From Parietaria judaica (Eukaryota; Streptophyta; Magnoliopsida; Rosales; Urticaceae): a stretch of 64,000 bases of DNA. Location of the stretch: the NCBI GenBank assembly GCA_954871525.1, contig OX940860.1, positions 25,452,001-25,516,000 of the forward strand. The letters run 5' to 3'. Position numbers and translations under genes: made by a program. Positions 34,909-49,200 of this stretch are shown here, one piece after another (the first letter of the stretch is position 1; every line of letters starts with the position of its first letter). The notes beneath the pieces were generated by a model, which worked only from the letters and a program-made list of their open reading frames with translations, did not search any database and was not told where the DNA came from.

Positions 34909-36275
34909 GCCATTGTTAATGGTTTGATCTTTTAGTTCGTTTCGTATTTTTTTAAAATAAATGGAGATGTATTTTTTTTACGTTAATAAATATGTATTTT
35001 TTACATTTATTTTGTATTTATTTTGTTTGTTCGTGTTAATTTTGTATTTATTCGTGTTAATATTATGTGTTAATTCACGTTTATTTTGCGTTTGTTTTGG
35101 TTAATTCGTGTAAATTTGTTAATGTTTGTTAATTTGAGTTGTTTTGAATTGTTAATATGTTTAATGTTCGTTAATTCGAATTGTTTTGAATTGTTAATTT
35201 GTTTAATTCGTGTTAATATTTGTTTACTTGTGTTAATCTTTGGAGTCTGTGGCAAAAGTTTTTTTTTTTTTTTTTAAGAAATTCGAATTTTTGTTTTAAG
35301 GACTGAAAAATATTTTCAATATTTAATAATTAACTATTTTAAATTATTTTATTGTTTCATGCGTGGTAAATAATTTGTTATATTTTTAGATATTAAATAA
35401 AATAAGAAATATATTATACTACAAAATAGGAAATAAACTTTTGAATACCTAAATAAAATGTTGCTATCTGACGTGTTAATGAGTTTAGGTTGCAATAGTC
35501 AACCTTTTTTTTTAAATACTAAATAAACTAGTAATATATTAGGCTATAAAATAGGAAATAAAATTATGAATACCCAATTTAATATCTATTTTAGTGCCAA
35601 AGCATAACGAAATTATTTTATGTTATTATGTATAGCTAAATATTTATCACGCATGAAACAAGGAATTTAAAATTCAAAATTTTGTTAAGCTTGATTAATA
35701 AAGACCGATGAATATGGTTATAATTATCCACGTATTTTGTATTTTGCATATTGGAAGTCCAAGTATTGTTTATTAGTCAAAATATGGTTACCTTTTTCAT
35801 AGCAATATTTTTTTTTCAATTTTAATTTGATTTGAATTCATTATCTTGACGTAATATTGGTTATAATTTGATGATTGCTAATTTCGTTGTAAATATTTCA
35901 ATATTTTTTATTATTGATTAATAACAAAGGTTAATAACGTCATTTTATATCCGTTAATGTAGTTTATTGGCTATGACACAATATTTACCAAACCATGACT
36001 ATTTTGACAATTTTAAATCATTAAGAAGATTAGTTAGCTTAAGCTCCCTAAAATATATTAGTGAGTTTATATGACATATTAAATAATTTTCATGAATTAT
36101 TAAAATATAAAGTCTTGGATGTGTCTTAGAGGCGTACCTTTTGTTTATTTACTGATTTATTTTATTTTCTTATTTAATATATTGTGGTAATATATTGTTC
36201 CAACTCGACAACATAAGTTGTGTTGAATCAAGTTTTATTTTGTATTTTGACTTTTTGTGAACTAAAAAATCTTCG
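34909..36275. other. AT-rich spacer, no gene seen
   Basis: Very AT-rich. About 34930-35260 is a degenerate gttaat/tttgtt repeat region (giving open but meaningless frames), followed by a poly-T at 35257-35273. A segment near 35955-36000 (ggctatgacacaatatttacc) vaguely recalls MULE ends but does not pair with the end at 34148. Confidence 0.4.
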
Positions 36276-36284
36276 CATTTAATA

Positions 36285-37733
36285 AAAAGAAAACCCACAA
36301 AATGCCCAAAAAAAACACTTAAAGTTTAAAAGAAACGCCCATAGTTTCATAAAACTAATTTATACCCACTAATAATTTTGTTTGGACTATATTACCCTTA
36401 TTATTAGTTATTAATTTTAATTTTCGTTTATTTATTATTAATTATATTTTTATTTTCGAAATTATTTTCCTATAATTGTGGTATTTGACAATTTCCTTAA
36501 TTTTATTTTCTAGAAAATAGAATTTTAAATTATGTACGTCTCTCTCTCTCACTATATCATCGCCGGATTAATACCTCCATCACCAGATTCTTATCGATCG
36601 TAGAAGAGCGCGTCGAAGTACAGACAACGTCGCTCGCTGCCGCTCCATCACCGCCGGTCTTCTTCTTCTGAGGCGAATCTTCAAATCGCGATTCGCAAAT
36701 CCCCAGAGCATCCGCCATTGTTCGAGGACGCTCATGCCCTGGTTTCCACCGTCGCGTAGCTTCCCGTCGCATCTCCGTCGACGCGAAGGTCGTTCGCTCA
36801 GAATTCCATTCGCCCAATATCGTAAAGTGATTTACTATTATAAATTCGTAACTTAAATTACAATTACATGTATAGTGATTTACTATTATAAATTCGTAAC
36901 TGAAATTACAATTACATGTATAAATTCGTAACCTAAATTTGTAACTTATTATTATAAATTAATAACTTAAATTACAATTACAGGTATAATGATTTACTAT
37001 TATAAATTCGCAACTTAAATTACATGTACATGTATAGTGATTTACTATTATAAATTCGTAACTTGAATTACAATTAAAATTACATGTATAAATTCGTAAT
37101 TTAAATTCATAAATACTATTATAAATTTGCAACTTAATTTACAATTACAATGAGATCTATAAATTCGTAACTTAACTTCAAATAATACTAGTATAGAGTC
37201 GTAACTTAAATTACAATTAACTTAATGGGGATTGAACTCATAAAATATGTAACTCAAGGAAATAAAACGATTTTATGTATAGCAATTTTTAAGAAAATAA
37301 ATTTGTTTTAATAGTGATCAATCAGTTATGTATTTATAATAGTGATCAATCAGTTATGTATTTATCTATTTATAAGGAAAAAATATCGATCAATATTTTA
37401 TTTTAAGTGTGATATAATTGGTAGAATTTTTTGAAATTTTGTTTCTAAAATTAAATTATTTTAATACTGAATATATGAAAATATTTTGAAAATTAATTAT
37501 GGGATTTTTAAAAATCAATCAGTTACGTAAAAATCAATCAGTTTGCTACATTTAAGGAATTTTTTTATTTTTTATTTTAATTAAAAAAACGAAATTAAAA
37601 GTTAAACGTGATTAAAAAAATAAAAGGGCATATTAGTCCATATATCAATTTGTTGGTGGTTATGATTAACCATAATTAGAAATGGGCATTTTTTAAAAAC
37701 TCTGAGTCACGAATGGGTATTTGCTTCATTTAC
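36285..37733. mobile_element. Mutator-like non-autonomous element with AT minisatellite, copy 2
   Basis: A 1449-bp segment is flanked by a perfect 9-bp direct repeat catttaata (36276-36284 and 37734-37742), the target size of Mutator-like elements. It shares its arms and core with 17140-18210. Terminal inverted similarity is weak: cccacaaaatgccc at the left, and the complement of gggcattttttaaaaac further in from the right. A GC-rich block at 36590-36820 differs partly from copy 1 and may be captured sequence. The minisatellite at about 36825-37190 repeats the gtgatttactattataaatt and cgtaacttaaattacaatta types. Confidence 0.65.
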
Positions 37734-37742
37734 CATTTAATA

Positions 37743-38874
37743 AATTAAGGAACTAACCGTCACATTGAGAAATTTGAGTTCAAATGAACAATGTGAATAA
37801 CTTCTAGTTATTGATGGAAGCAGATATCGAGAAAAGTCTACAATTCGTTTTCGATATCTCGCTAAAATTGTATTGTGAGTAAATTTATTACAATAACATT
37901 TTTGACGATAACTACACGTATAATGCCTGAAATGTTCAAAAATTTGTTGTGCTCTAGTGGTGGAGCTACTAAATTTGATGTTCTCAAGCCCGAGCTACTA
38001 AATAAATTTTTTCTGTTTTCAATATAAATTTGTTGTTTTTTTGGTTGAGCATAATTTCAAAATCTATCAATCAAACTTATGTAAGGAATTGAGTGGTGTG
38101 AGACGCAAACATGGGATGATCACGACTTGTTTCCTTTTCAGCTCCCGGATTGAATTTGATGTTTCAATGAGCAGATGGCTTGGAAGATTTAGGGGTGCAT
38201 TTTTTTTTTTCAAAACCAAAACCGAAAGGAGACCTAGGCAAAAAATAGCCAAAAGCTAATACCCGGCCCTGTTTCACCCCGTGTCGCAATGTGAAACCTA
38301 GTCAAGCACAAAATTACATGATTTCGCTCTCTTGAAATATCACATAATTACTCAAAACAATCATTTCACATCTCTAAAGTAGCTTCATTTGTAATTGATG
38401 CCGGCAATTCATGATATATAATAATCAAAAGAAGCAACATACAAATTCTGAAATTGCATAAAAAAAAATTCAAAAATCTCTTATTCCACTTTTCACAATG
38501 TCTAAACTACAACATACCTCTCTGTTCCCTTATTTTTGGATTTTCTCTCTTTTTCCCCTTTTTTTTTTTTTGGTTTTTTCATAGTTATATACAAGTTAGA
38601 ATCCGAAGAGAAGGACGGAAGTGAGTAAAAATCACCGGCACCTCTCAAAGCTCACAAGACGACGTATTCCCGGGAGCAACCAAAACCTTCAAAAAAACAG
38701 CTCAAGAGGTGGTAAATAATCCCCCGACCCGTATATAACACAAATCCTTCTTCCTCTTCGCCTCTGAAAAGAAAAGAAAATAAAATAAAATCCGTCCTTG
38801 AAATCCAAAGTTCTTATCGAAGCTGGCAGAATTGGTCGTTTCAAAATTGTAATCGCTTTTGGGGTTCTGCTCTT
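37743..38874. other. Spacer and LARP1 3' UTR
   Basis: AT-rich. The right-hand several hundred bases are probably the LARP1 3' untranslated region, read from the minus strand. No other gene was recognised. Confidence 0.45.
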
Positions 38875-41800
38875 TCAGGAACCGTTCCTCTCTTTGGCTC
38901 GGAAGTCGTCCAAGCAACGGTACTCTTCTTTGAGCAACTGATCCAGCTCGAGATTTTTCTCAAGAGGCTCTTTGTGGAATCGTTGTTCTCGGTAATGATG
39001 GAAAGCCCTGCGATACAATAGGCACACAGCAGCGACTTCAAAGCAACTTACTTACACAAGCCCTAAAGTTTATTAACATCTTTTGCGAATCTTTCTTGAA
39101 AGCTGCAGTTTTTTATTTCCCGATGTTTGATTGACTGTATAGTAGAAGTTAATTTAGAGCTTATATGCAGTAGACCTTTAAGGTCTAACGCAGTAAACAA
39201 AAACAAAACAAAAAAAGAGAAGGGAGACCAATCTATAGTAAGGGCAAATTTGTCTTTTGGGCTAAATTAGGGTTTTTATCTACATGTTTTGATGAGGATT
39301 TACGAGCATTTTAAACTTAGTTTAAGCGGAGATCTTGTTTCTTTTTCTCATTTCGGTCGACTCAACATTGCATCTTTTTCTTAAAACATCAGTTGGTTCC
39401 GAACAAAATTCAGTTTTGCCTCAAATTCAATTTAAGTTTTAACGGTTTGCATCTTACTTAAATATGCATTTTTTTAAAGGGCTCAGACTTCAATGATATT
39501 CATCATATGCCCCAAAAGTTTGCAAGCAAGAATGGTAAAAGGAACAAATCGAAGAGAGTACTTACCAATATTTTTCAAGGCCATAGAGATTGCCGTTACG
39601 GTAAAATTCAAGTACAAGCAGTTCAAAGTCCTTATACAGCTCCTCCTTGAATTCCTTTTCCAAGCCATAACTGAAATGATAAAAAAAAATCGCAATCAAT
39701 ATTAAAAAAAAAAAGATACGACGAAATAGATAAAATCATTTTCAATTAGAGAGAAAAAAAAGAAAAAAGTGGAGTCTTTATTCAAGAAAATTCCTATACC
39801 GTTTTCACTTTGTTTTCGCTTTCATTTAATATAACAGAGAGCTTGATTGAAAAATAAGGAATAGCGCAAAACAATAGCAAGATTTACCTATAAAACCTGA
39901 AAAGGCACTCTATTCCATAATAGTAATTAGCAGCGGCATCTTCTCGCGCGAATTTCTGGAACTCGTTGTACATGGAAATGGAGAAATTATCTCTAAGGAA
40001 ATAACACCAAAACCTATATAGAGTATTCATTTCCTGCATCAAAAGAAAATAGATTTAATTGAAACTCCTCCAAAATGGCCTTTGAAACGTTTCTAGTGTA
40101 AAAATAACTAAGGTGAAATCTTGTAACAGGTTGACAGGAGCTGATACCAAAACAAAATGTACCGAGTACGTGAGCCAACGGTAGCCACCAAAGTGATAAT
40201 TACCGTATATTTTATTACAATAAACGAGATAAATGAACAACTGTTCTTTTGAGAGCACGGTTAAAGCATTCTAAATTCTAAAACAATGTCTTGAGTCAAA
40301 TCGAATAACAAAACTTCACCAAAACAAAAGGTCCTAGGCATCACTAAATAGGAGAGATCAAAATTTTATAATGTTCCCGTTATTGCTATATTTCATTGAA
40401 CTGTTTCATGAGTAACTCTCCCCTTTTTTTTTCCGCTCTTGCTTTATTATTTAGGGCTGAAATTCGGTAGCCGAAACCCGTTTTTTGACCCTTCAAAATC
40501 GGTACCGGTTTTGACAAATAATTAGTTTTAAAACCAGCAAAAACTAATTTTCAATCCAAACAATTTAATAATTTTTAAAAATGTCCCACTTAATCTTACC
40601 AGCTTGAAGGCTATCGAGAGTTAGGACTAAGGGTTTTACAACCCCTGATGTAAAATGACAAATAAAACTATAAAAAGTTATTAAACTAAAATAAAAATTA
40701 TAGAATTTTCTCAAAAACCTTTTGTTTTTTTTTTACATAAAATTTTCAACCTTAGCTATAAATCTAACACCATTAACGGAGTTAAAAATTATATACCTCA
40801 CTGCAACCGATGCCCAACTTTTTTCTGTCGTTTAGGCATCGCTTGTGATACTTGAGGTACCTAAAAGAGATAGTAACTCAGTCAGCAAAAGAAAATACAG
40901 AATAGTCAACTCTCTACAAATGCAGTCCTCAATATACAATCCCTTACTTTTGCTGTTTAAAACCGCTTTCCTCAAGGAGCTGATGACTCGGATGCTGAAA
41001 TGGCGGAAATGATTTTGGAACGGACCCAACAGGTGGACTGCTACCTGAGAGTATTCCGTGTGGCGAGACACTCAATCTTGAAGACCTTAAGCTGAATTGG
41101 AGCATTAGTTGATGGGTCATAAATCTTTACAAGCATAAGTTTATGGCCATTTCTTTTATAATTATTCTTTCAATACCAATAAAAATATAATTCCAAAAAA
41201 TGGGTGAAGCCAGTAACAGTTTCCTTTTTTTTTTCTTTTACATTTTCAAAACCGAAATTTGGTTCTCCAGATTTGTAGAACTTAAAACCGGATTTTCTTC
41301 TTGAACATTGCTTTTAGACCAGTTCTGGTTTACAGACTGTTAGCGGAAAAAAAATCAAAATAACCTGTTCAATTGTCTATTGTTCTTACTTCTTTCAAAA
41401 AGACAATGCCCCATATCATGATAACATGTCCGAATCCAAAGATCCAAATCATGATAACATGCTTAAACTATTGAAAAAAAACAGAATTTTAAAAACCAGC
41501 TACTGATTTTGGTGTGGATCAAAACCAATACCGGTAGAAACCGATTTTTTGGGCACTAAAAGCAGTAACTGGGTGGTTTTTGTACAATCATGCTGGTACA
41601 AATATAAACTTGTTACACAGTTTTTACTCCAAAATTGGATTTTATAATATCCGATTATTCGGAATAGAACTTTCAGCCCTATCCAAAATAATAATGTCAC
41701 TGTAGACAGAACCAACCAATGGAACATAGTAGACTGCAAGGAAAAGTTGTTTTAAACTAACCCATGACTTTCAGGAGGAGTAGACCCAAAGAAAAACCCA

Positions 41801-44800
41801 ACTGATTTACTCGGTGGGCTTTCTGAAATGATGCCTACAGAGTTCCGACCACCTCCGTGATTTCTAGCACTTCCTTTAAAGAATCTCTGCATATACGAAG
41901 CCTGCTGTTTCTGGAAGCTTTTAGAGTGCTTCTTCCGGGAATTAGCACAATTAGAGTCATCAACAGAACCGTTTCCGGAAAATGTTTCTCCAGGCTTTAA
42001 ATTAGATGAGCCAACGGAATTGCCAAAGGATCTTGAGAATCCATCTTTGTTTTCATGGCTAAAATTGTTCTTTCTACGACTGGACCGCTTGGTTTTCAGT
42101 TCCTGTTAACAATTAGTTGAGATATTAAATGTTAGGAACTAGCAGTTCTGTTAAGAGTTAATTATTATCATTATTATTGCTATTAGCTGCTGATTAGTTT
42201 AAGATACACTCTAAATTATTCATTCAAGGGGTATTTGCGGATACCTAAAAGTTAGGTGAATGGTAGCGGCATATTCCACTCTTTTTTCGGCGTTTATTCC
42301 CAATATGTCATAACTCATAAGTGTAAATTATAGGTACAAAATGAGTATATTTTGGTACCTAGGATTTACACTTAGGACAAATATATACGCCGCGCAACAA
42401 AAAAAAAAAAAAAAAAGAGTGGAATATGCTAACATGTTAAACTATTTTCAGGTAAGTTTTCCATTATTATTCCTTCATTTAAAAAACATCATAAAACATT
42501 ATTCCAGAAACCTACAAATTTGTCTGTCAGAATGGTCTAAGGTAATATTAAATATTTTACAAACCAGGGATAATAAATGTGTTTTCTGACCTGCTCGTAA
42601 AAGTAAAGTCCGTCATTTATAGTGGAAGCTAGCTCATTCGTAATGTGTTTTGATTCTTCACCACCAACTGAAGATCCTTCACCGGCCAAATTATTCTGCA
42701 TGACGGAAGATGCGAGATTCAATTATACAAGTATTCACTTCAACACTAAAAACTAAATACGTTGACCTACGTGATATCGATGTGAACAAAATCCTTTTAA
42801 TGCAAGAAAAATAATAATTGAGCTGAAAATTATTTAATGGTCATACGATCCATACCTGAGTGACAATTATTAATCTCTGGACGTCCTGATCGACTATGAT
42901 TTCATCATCTTCGTCGTCCATTCTACCATCCCGCATCATTCAGAGTAAAGAACATATTAGCGAGGCTAAAAACATAATTTTTGTCGAAGCAATTCATCAC
43001 ATATAGAAACAAATTAGTCAAAAATAGAACAGAAAATGCATGTAACAAACTGTACCGTTTAATAGATGAATGGACATCTTGTTTTGTTTTTCTATGTTCA
43101 AGCTCCAGTTCTTCATCAAGCATAAATGTGTTACCAAAATCATTAGTCAGGTCATCGAGATTGCTGACAGCCACTTCAGGTAGATTCTTTTTGCCTTTAG
43201 AACTACCGAAATTACTTCTTCCTTCTTTAGCGTATCTATTTGATTCGTATTTTACTTTCCCACTTGAATCCCCATCGCCTCTGATAAATACCGAAGACCC
43301 ACCATTTACCAGACCACCACTAGGATTATTTTCTACGTAGTTTGACAAGAAAGGCTCTGGCTTGTCTTCATTGGGTAATGACCCAATGTTTTCTTTGAGG
43401 GAATCCGTTTTAATGTTCATGTCATTGGCATCAGCATCATCAGAAACAGCCTTCTGTAAAGGTTCACCCACAGTATTCTCAGTTTCTGATATCAATGCCG
43501 GATCTACAGAAGCTTTAACATACATTGGCCACTTATCGCGTCTCCGCAACATGTCATCCTAAATATAAAGAATGCCAATATGAAGTTATTGATGGAAGGA
43601 AAAAGTGTGAAAAATAAAACCAAGGAAAAATGATCCTCTAGTCATCAGATGCCAATTTTTAAAAGAGACGTTTCTTAGACACTATACCAATTTTCTTGGC
43701 ACAATTTTTTTAAAATAATCGTAAACGTAGTTATCCACAATGCATCAACAACATTTCATGGGTGGAATTACCTGTACTTCTACACTTGTTGAAGCCTGTA
43801 ATGCATCAAGGATGAACTGCACGTCGGTGCACATTAGCTTCACCTGCACAGAATAATACGCATATATAACAGGGCAATTTACCAAGTACAATAAGATACT
43901 TATCAATAGATAAACTAGATATGGAACATTTAATATATTCAAAAAGACATACTTTTTTTTTTTTGTAAATCATGTATTACAATGAATTAATATATTTGGA
44001 TATACCCTTTTGAAGTCAGCAATATGCTTTATTGAAACCCATCCTTGGCCGTCCATCAACGATTTTAGGTGGCCGTCTTTTTGCAAATTCTCATCACTGC
44101 CAAAACAAAGATATGGAGATGATGAATAATAAAATTTCCATGTCTTGTAAAATAAGCATAAAGAAGAAAGATTACCTGAAGTAAAATTCGATTTGTTTCA
44201 CCAGTCTATCCCTTAAACTGAGGGTCTCTTGGGGTGCCACCGGAGTTCCGGGACTAACAGGACTTACGGGACTAACTGGATACTGAACAACATATGGAGA
44301 TCCTCTGATTGCACCTTGAGAAGGCACTACATAGCATACCGGAGGCCCTACACGACAAACAAACAAAAACAATGTAAAAATGTTTCCTTTTCAAAACCAC
44401 GAGATGATTTCTCTACAAGATAGAGGGAAAGCTATACCGGATACCATTTATTTTTCTGGCATTTTTAATACCGGTACAGGCTTTCCGGGTTTTTTTTTTC
44501 ATAAATAAAAACCGGTAAATATTGTCATTTTACAAAATAGGGGTTAATCAGAAAATAACATGTTGAAATCAAATAACAGGTCCGATTATATTTACATATA
44601 TATACTTTCATTGAAAGTGGAAACAGGTAATCTGTACTAGATCGAAAAAAACCGTTTATTTTACAGCTTACAGAGATACTGGGGTTAAAAAAAAAAAGTT
44701 GATATTTTTTTTTTGTAAACAGTAGAAACATAATCCTCGACATTCACTGACTCTTCTTACCAGGAAAGCCTGGTCCAACCATGAACCCGGGACCTGGATT

Positions 44801-45979
44801 ATAATAGTGAGGTCTAATGAAAGGCCTTGGTCCCACACCCGGTTGCATGGCAATGTTTTCTCTTTGACCAAACGCTGGTTGATGGTGCCAGTTATGATTC
44901 CATTGGCCTGCATATTCGTGCGCGCTCGGCCTCCGAGCAGGAAAGTTCACCATATAAACATTCGGGTCCCGATGAGGTGGCGGTGGAGCAAATCCTTGCA
45001 CCAGTCCATCGGAAGCCAAATGAGTTTCAGAGAACGGCGGGTATTGATATCCGGGCATTCCCATATGTGGTTGGGGCACCATAGCGGGATTCACGTGCTG
45101 CAACTGCTGTGGTTGATGATAAGGCGGGTGTCCGGAATACGGAGGATGACCATTTGGGTTGCTCTTTGGCCCCGATCTTTGATGCCGATAAGCTTGATGC
45201 CGGTGAGAATGATTCGTGTTTCCCGAGCCGAACGACTTTTGATTCCCAACTGAACCCTGAACGACCCAAAAACAAAACACAGTTGTTTATGTTAAGAACA
45301 CAATGACTTGCTCTAGTACAGATTATACAATTTCGATTTTTCTCTATTTTCCTGACTAGGTAAGGGGAGAAAAATGTGAACTTAGCGAAAAATCTTCTCT
45401 CATTTCCGAAACATGCTTATGTAATCGACATGAATCTCTTTGATTATTACTAAAATGTCAAACACATAACAGAACAGGAACATGTTATTAAAGATTCACG
45501 GGCTAAAATCGAATCTAAACACAGAAGCAAGCAGAGAACAGAGCGCAGAAATCAAAGGATTCGCCTCCAAAACTCCAAAAACGGAGTTCATCATTTCTGT
45601 CAAATCTCAAGGCTTAAAGTTTAACGAAGCGACATTTAATCAAAGTAAGCTTATCGTTCATCAATTTTTCAATCCACGAATCACCATTGACATGTTTGAC
45701 TCAATCCAGACACATTCACAAACGAACCTGCACGGTCGCCGGCCGAGGCTGCGGCGGCGCTCCGACGTGATGCGGCCCAGCATTCGCCGCCTGCGGCGGC
45801 GGCGGTCTCGCAGCGTCCGGATCGCTCTTCAGCTTCTGAGCATCGCCGAGAGCCGGCCAAGCCTCGGCTCCCATCACCGGCGCGTCGGCCGCCGCCGGGG
45901 TCTTCCACGGCGACTTCGGGCCGCCGCCGGCGGAGAAGTCCCTTCCGTCGTCTCCGGAGTCGTTCTCGGGCACCACCAT
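38875..45979 (-). CDS. LARP1: La-related protein 1 (LARP1), complete
   Basis: Cytoplasmic mRNA-binding protein that controls translation and stability, including TOP mRNAs; plant LARP1 also acts with XRN4 in heat-induced decay. Exons in coding order: 45979-45728, 45256-44761, 44347-44176, 44096-44006, 43843-43772, 43558-43056, 42922-42856, 42695-42591, 42102-41762, 41085-40948, 40860-40797, 40033-39888, 39670-39566, 39007-38875. Phases all join, giving 894 residues; Arabidopsis LARP1a is similar (about 826, from memory). The N-terminus has SPWKTP and a Gly/Pro/His-rich segment. The La motif is at about 285-361 ([20 protein letters not shown], then [15 protein letters not shown]). An acidic middle follows. 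The C-terminal DM15 repeats at about 727-870 include [41 protein letters not shown] and YGLEKYW. The first ATG (45979) was taken as start. Introns hold element-like insertions. Confidence 0.95.
42245..42435. mobile_element. Foldback/MITE in LARP1 intron
   Basis: Inverted arms gcatattccactctttttt and the complement aaaaaagagtggaatatgc enclose inner pairs (cggcg with cgccg, aagtgtaaat with atttacactt, ggtac with gtacc), so the whole 190 bp can fold on itself. A poly-A run of 18-19 bases lies in one arm. Target duplication not resolved. Confidence 0.6.
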
Positions 45980-46260
45980 TGCTGCCCCGAGCTCCGATCT
46001 CGCGAGAACCCCAGCCAAACGGAGAAGCGACAAAAAGGACGAGGTCTTCGCACAGAAGAAAGGGGTCGAAGCGAGGCGCGGAGAATCGGAGAGAGAGGCT
46101 GGTTGGTCAGGCGAGGAAATGGGGGATTTGGCGGGTGATCATGGCGGGCGATAGGAGAGAGAGAAAGCGGAGGACTAGGGTTTTAGGAGTGAAGAGAGAG
46201 AAAGTGGTTGACAGTTGAAGGAGAGAGAGAGAGTCTCTTTCTAAGATGTGAATCAATTAT
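45980..46260 (-). promoter_or_regulatory. LARP1 5' leader and promoter
   Basis: GA-rich leader sequence runs up to about 46235, including a (ga)n run at about 46222-46231. Upstream of that the composition turns AT-rich. The boundary between leader and promoter cannot be fixed from sequence alone. Confidence 0.4.
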
Positions 46261-49200
46261 TATGATAATTAATTATTTGATATGTTTTTAATGGCCATTT
46301 ATTTACTAGTTAAGAAAGTAAGTGGATATCAATCTGTTTTATATCTAATTGAGAAAGTGTGAATATTCATTATATATATATATATATATATATATAAATA
46401 TGAATGTGAATCAGTGAATGTTGGAACCCTAGTTGAGTACTTGAGTTTGGACAACTGTAAGTATACAAGTTTGGTTGGATTCTAAAGCACACGTACGACA
46501 AGGCAGTACCAAAAGGACCAAAACGACAAGTAGTTCTCGTCGTTAATATATTCATTTTTGTTTTTGGAATTCCGGTAATAATAGCATATATATCTAAATT
46601 GTATTTAATTAAATGACGTTATTTTTATAAAAAAATAATAATAATAATCATGACGCATGTATCTAAGTAGTGTTTTACTGTGAATTTTGAGAAGTTTATA
46701 TATTCTTAACGAGGTTAAGTATCTAAATCTCAATGGCACTTTTACCGTCATTAAGAATAGATGAAGTTTCCAAAATCCATGGTATATGTCATTGGAAAGA
46801 GAAAAAAAGAAAAGAAAAGAGAGTAATATATATATATATATGGCTCCAATTAAGTAGAATTTGAGTAGAGTTTTTGGCCTGCAAATAGCTCCTTATGATC
46901 ATGAGGGGTTGGTGCACCTTGAAAACAAGTATAAACAATCGTGGCTTGCTTTCGTGTCGTTTAAGAACTTTTCATGTCTATAAGGTTAGGCCATACGAAA
47001 TCTTGTATTACCCAACTAAAAACTTTTACTTTGCTTTCGACTAGTGTTGTAAATGTCGTCCTCGATGATTCTAATTTACGGGTTCATTGATGAGTTTTAT
47101 AAAGTAACTATATATAAATTATACTAATGGAGTATTTTGAAAAGTATAATTGTAATTCTAATCTTTATTCATAAACCTCCAATTGCTATTTATTTATTTT
47201 TCCTTCTGAAAATCAGTTTATAGTTCGATTGAGAATGTTATATGAATTAGTGAATTACGATTAATGTTTCTTTAATTTGTAATTTTCCATCACAAAGTTG
47301 ACCTTATTTCAATTAGAAGGGTATGCATTTAAGAAATGAGACTTGATTGAAATATTGTAATTCACTAAAAAAAAATATTAATCATAAATGCTATTGAAGG
47401 ATAAGCACAGCCTAGAAAATGACCAATATGTCCTTTTGATAGAGAAGGTACTTTACCAATGATCCAGAGTTAGGCGAATAGTCATTTCCTCATTACTAAA
47501 GATAGAAATTAGAGTTAATAAAGTATTTATAAAAAAAAAAATGGAGCTGATAAGATATATTAATGACCCACCACCAGACCTTGCAGGCTGTACCTAAACT
47601 ATTATTACTATTTATGATTTTTACGGCAAAAAAACATTTTCTTTATAAATATACTCAATATATAAAAACTGTATTTGTTCATTGGAAACGGCAAAAAAAA
47701 TACTTGTTTTGTTTTTACATTAAGAATATTTTCTCCAACCAAAAAAAAAAAAAGAGAATAAAAAAAAAAATAACGATCTTAGTAACATATGGATACTTCT
47801 ACCATAAATATCTCCTAGAGAAATTTACCTAACCTTTTTATTTTAAAACATTCAAAATATGACCTCTAAAATTTAATTTGACTAAATCACTTTTTATGAT
47901 TATAATGTTTAATTAGTTTTTTTTAAATAAAAATTCCTATAATTTATAAATGATTTTTAAAATTTTATTTTGAGAATATATATGACGTATTTTTTTATCA
48001 AAATAAAACTAAAACACTGAGATAATAAATAAACAGAGATATAAATCATCAAGAATTAAAATGGTGGGAGAGTATAAAAGTGAAGTGTGAAACTACTTCA
48101 AAAAATATAAATATTTTTTTTTGTAAAATAAAGAGTATGATTTTACTAAAATATAAAATATATAAAGACAAAATTCCCTATCCCAAATACATAAAATTAT
48201 ATAAAAATAAAAGATTCCCTATCCCAAATAAATAAAGTTGAAAAATGCATTTACAAACATCACTTCTTTTCCTTCATTTATGTGGGGCCATATAAGGGTA
48301 CGAGTTCTTATTATGAAATGTTGGCACTTTTTTCATCGACTTATTTATTTGTCATTTCTACCATCTTTCTATACTACATACTTAGCTTCATAAGGATTTG
48401 AACTTGGATTTTGTTCATTTATTTCTTAAATGTTCATTACATTTCATACATTTGTATATATAAAAAAAAAAAGGAATACAGAGCTTGACTTCGACCGTCA
48501 CCTCCATTATGTTATGTCGCCGTGAATCTCTCTTCGTTTAATCTGCACAATTTCTTGCAATGTTGAAATTATTCTGGACGTTTCATGGACAAAATTACAC
48601 AAGTCCCTTCTAACCTTTTGCTTTCCGAATGACGAAAAATAATAAATAATTTGAAAGAGAGAAAAGACGGTATAGAAGCAGCCGATCACCGAGGTAGAGG
48701 CCGGGGGAAGAGCGATCGAGAAACAGACCAGATGTCCAATTTTGGTTTTTTATTATTGCGTGTTTAAAGTGTTGCAACAAATTATTTGTTCTAATATTTC
48801 AAAATAACATGATCCCATGACACTATAATAAAAAAAATTAATTTTTTTTATATATAAAAAAAAAAAACCTCCCATTTTCTACGATCGCTCAATATAAAAA
48901 AATATCGTAACAATTTAAACATACTTGATATGTTATAGGTCCATAAAATTATTGGGCCAAGCCTGAATCGAAGGATTCGATTTACTTCAATAAAAAGGCT
49001 ATTTCATCCGTTAAGGTCGGATGGCAAGATAAAGGAATCTACACAGAAAATATTATTTTACTACTGAAAATCAAAGATGTTTTGATAGAATGTATTCATA
49101 TAATTGATAAAATTATATCTTTCCTTCATAATCTTGTCAAATAAGATAAACCAGCTTTTAAATTAGCTAAAAAAAAATAGCTCAGAAACTTTAGATATTT

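Noticed and set aside
40453..41691. tagggctgaaa ... tttcagcccta inverted pair suggesting a single hAT element
   Set aside because: No matching 8-bp duplication, and two genuine LARP1 exons lie between the ends. These are more likely remnants of two separate insertions.
45482..46218. Plus-strand 218-codon open frame
   Set aside because: Antisense to the first LARP1 exon and its GA-rich leader; Arg-rich by composition.
47563..47832. Lys/Phe-rich 89-codon frame
   Set aside because: AT-rich spacer with poly-A tracts. No recognisable domain or splice context.
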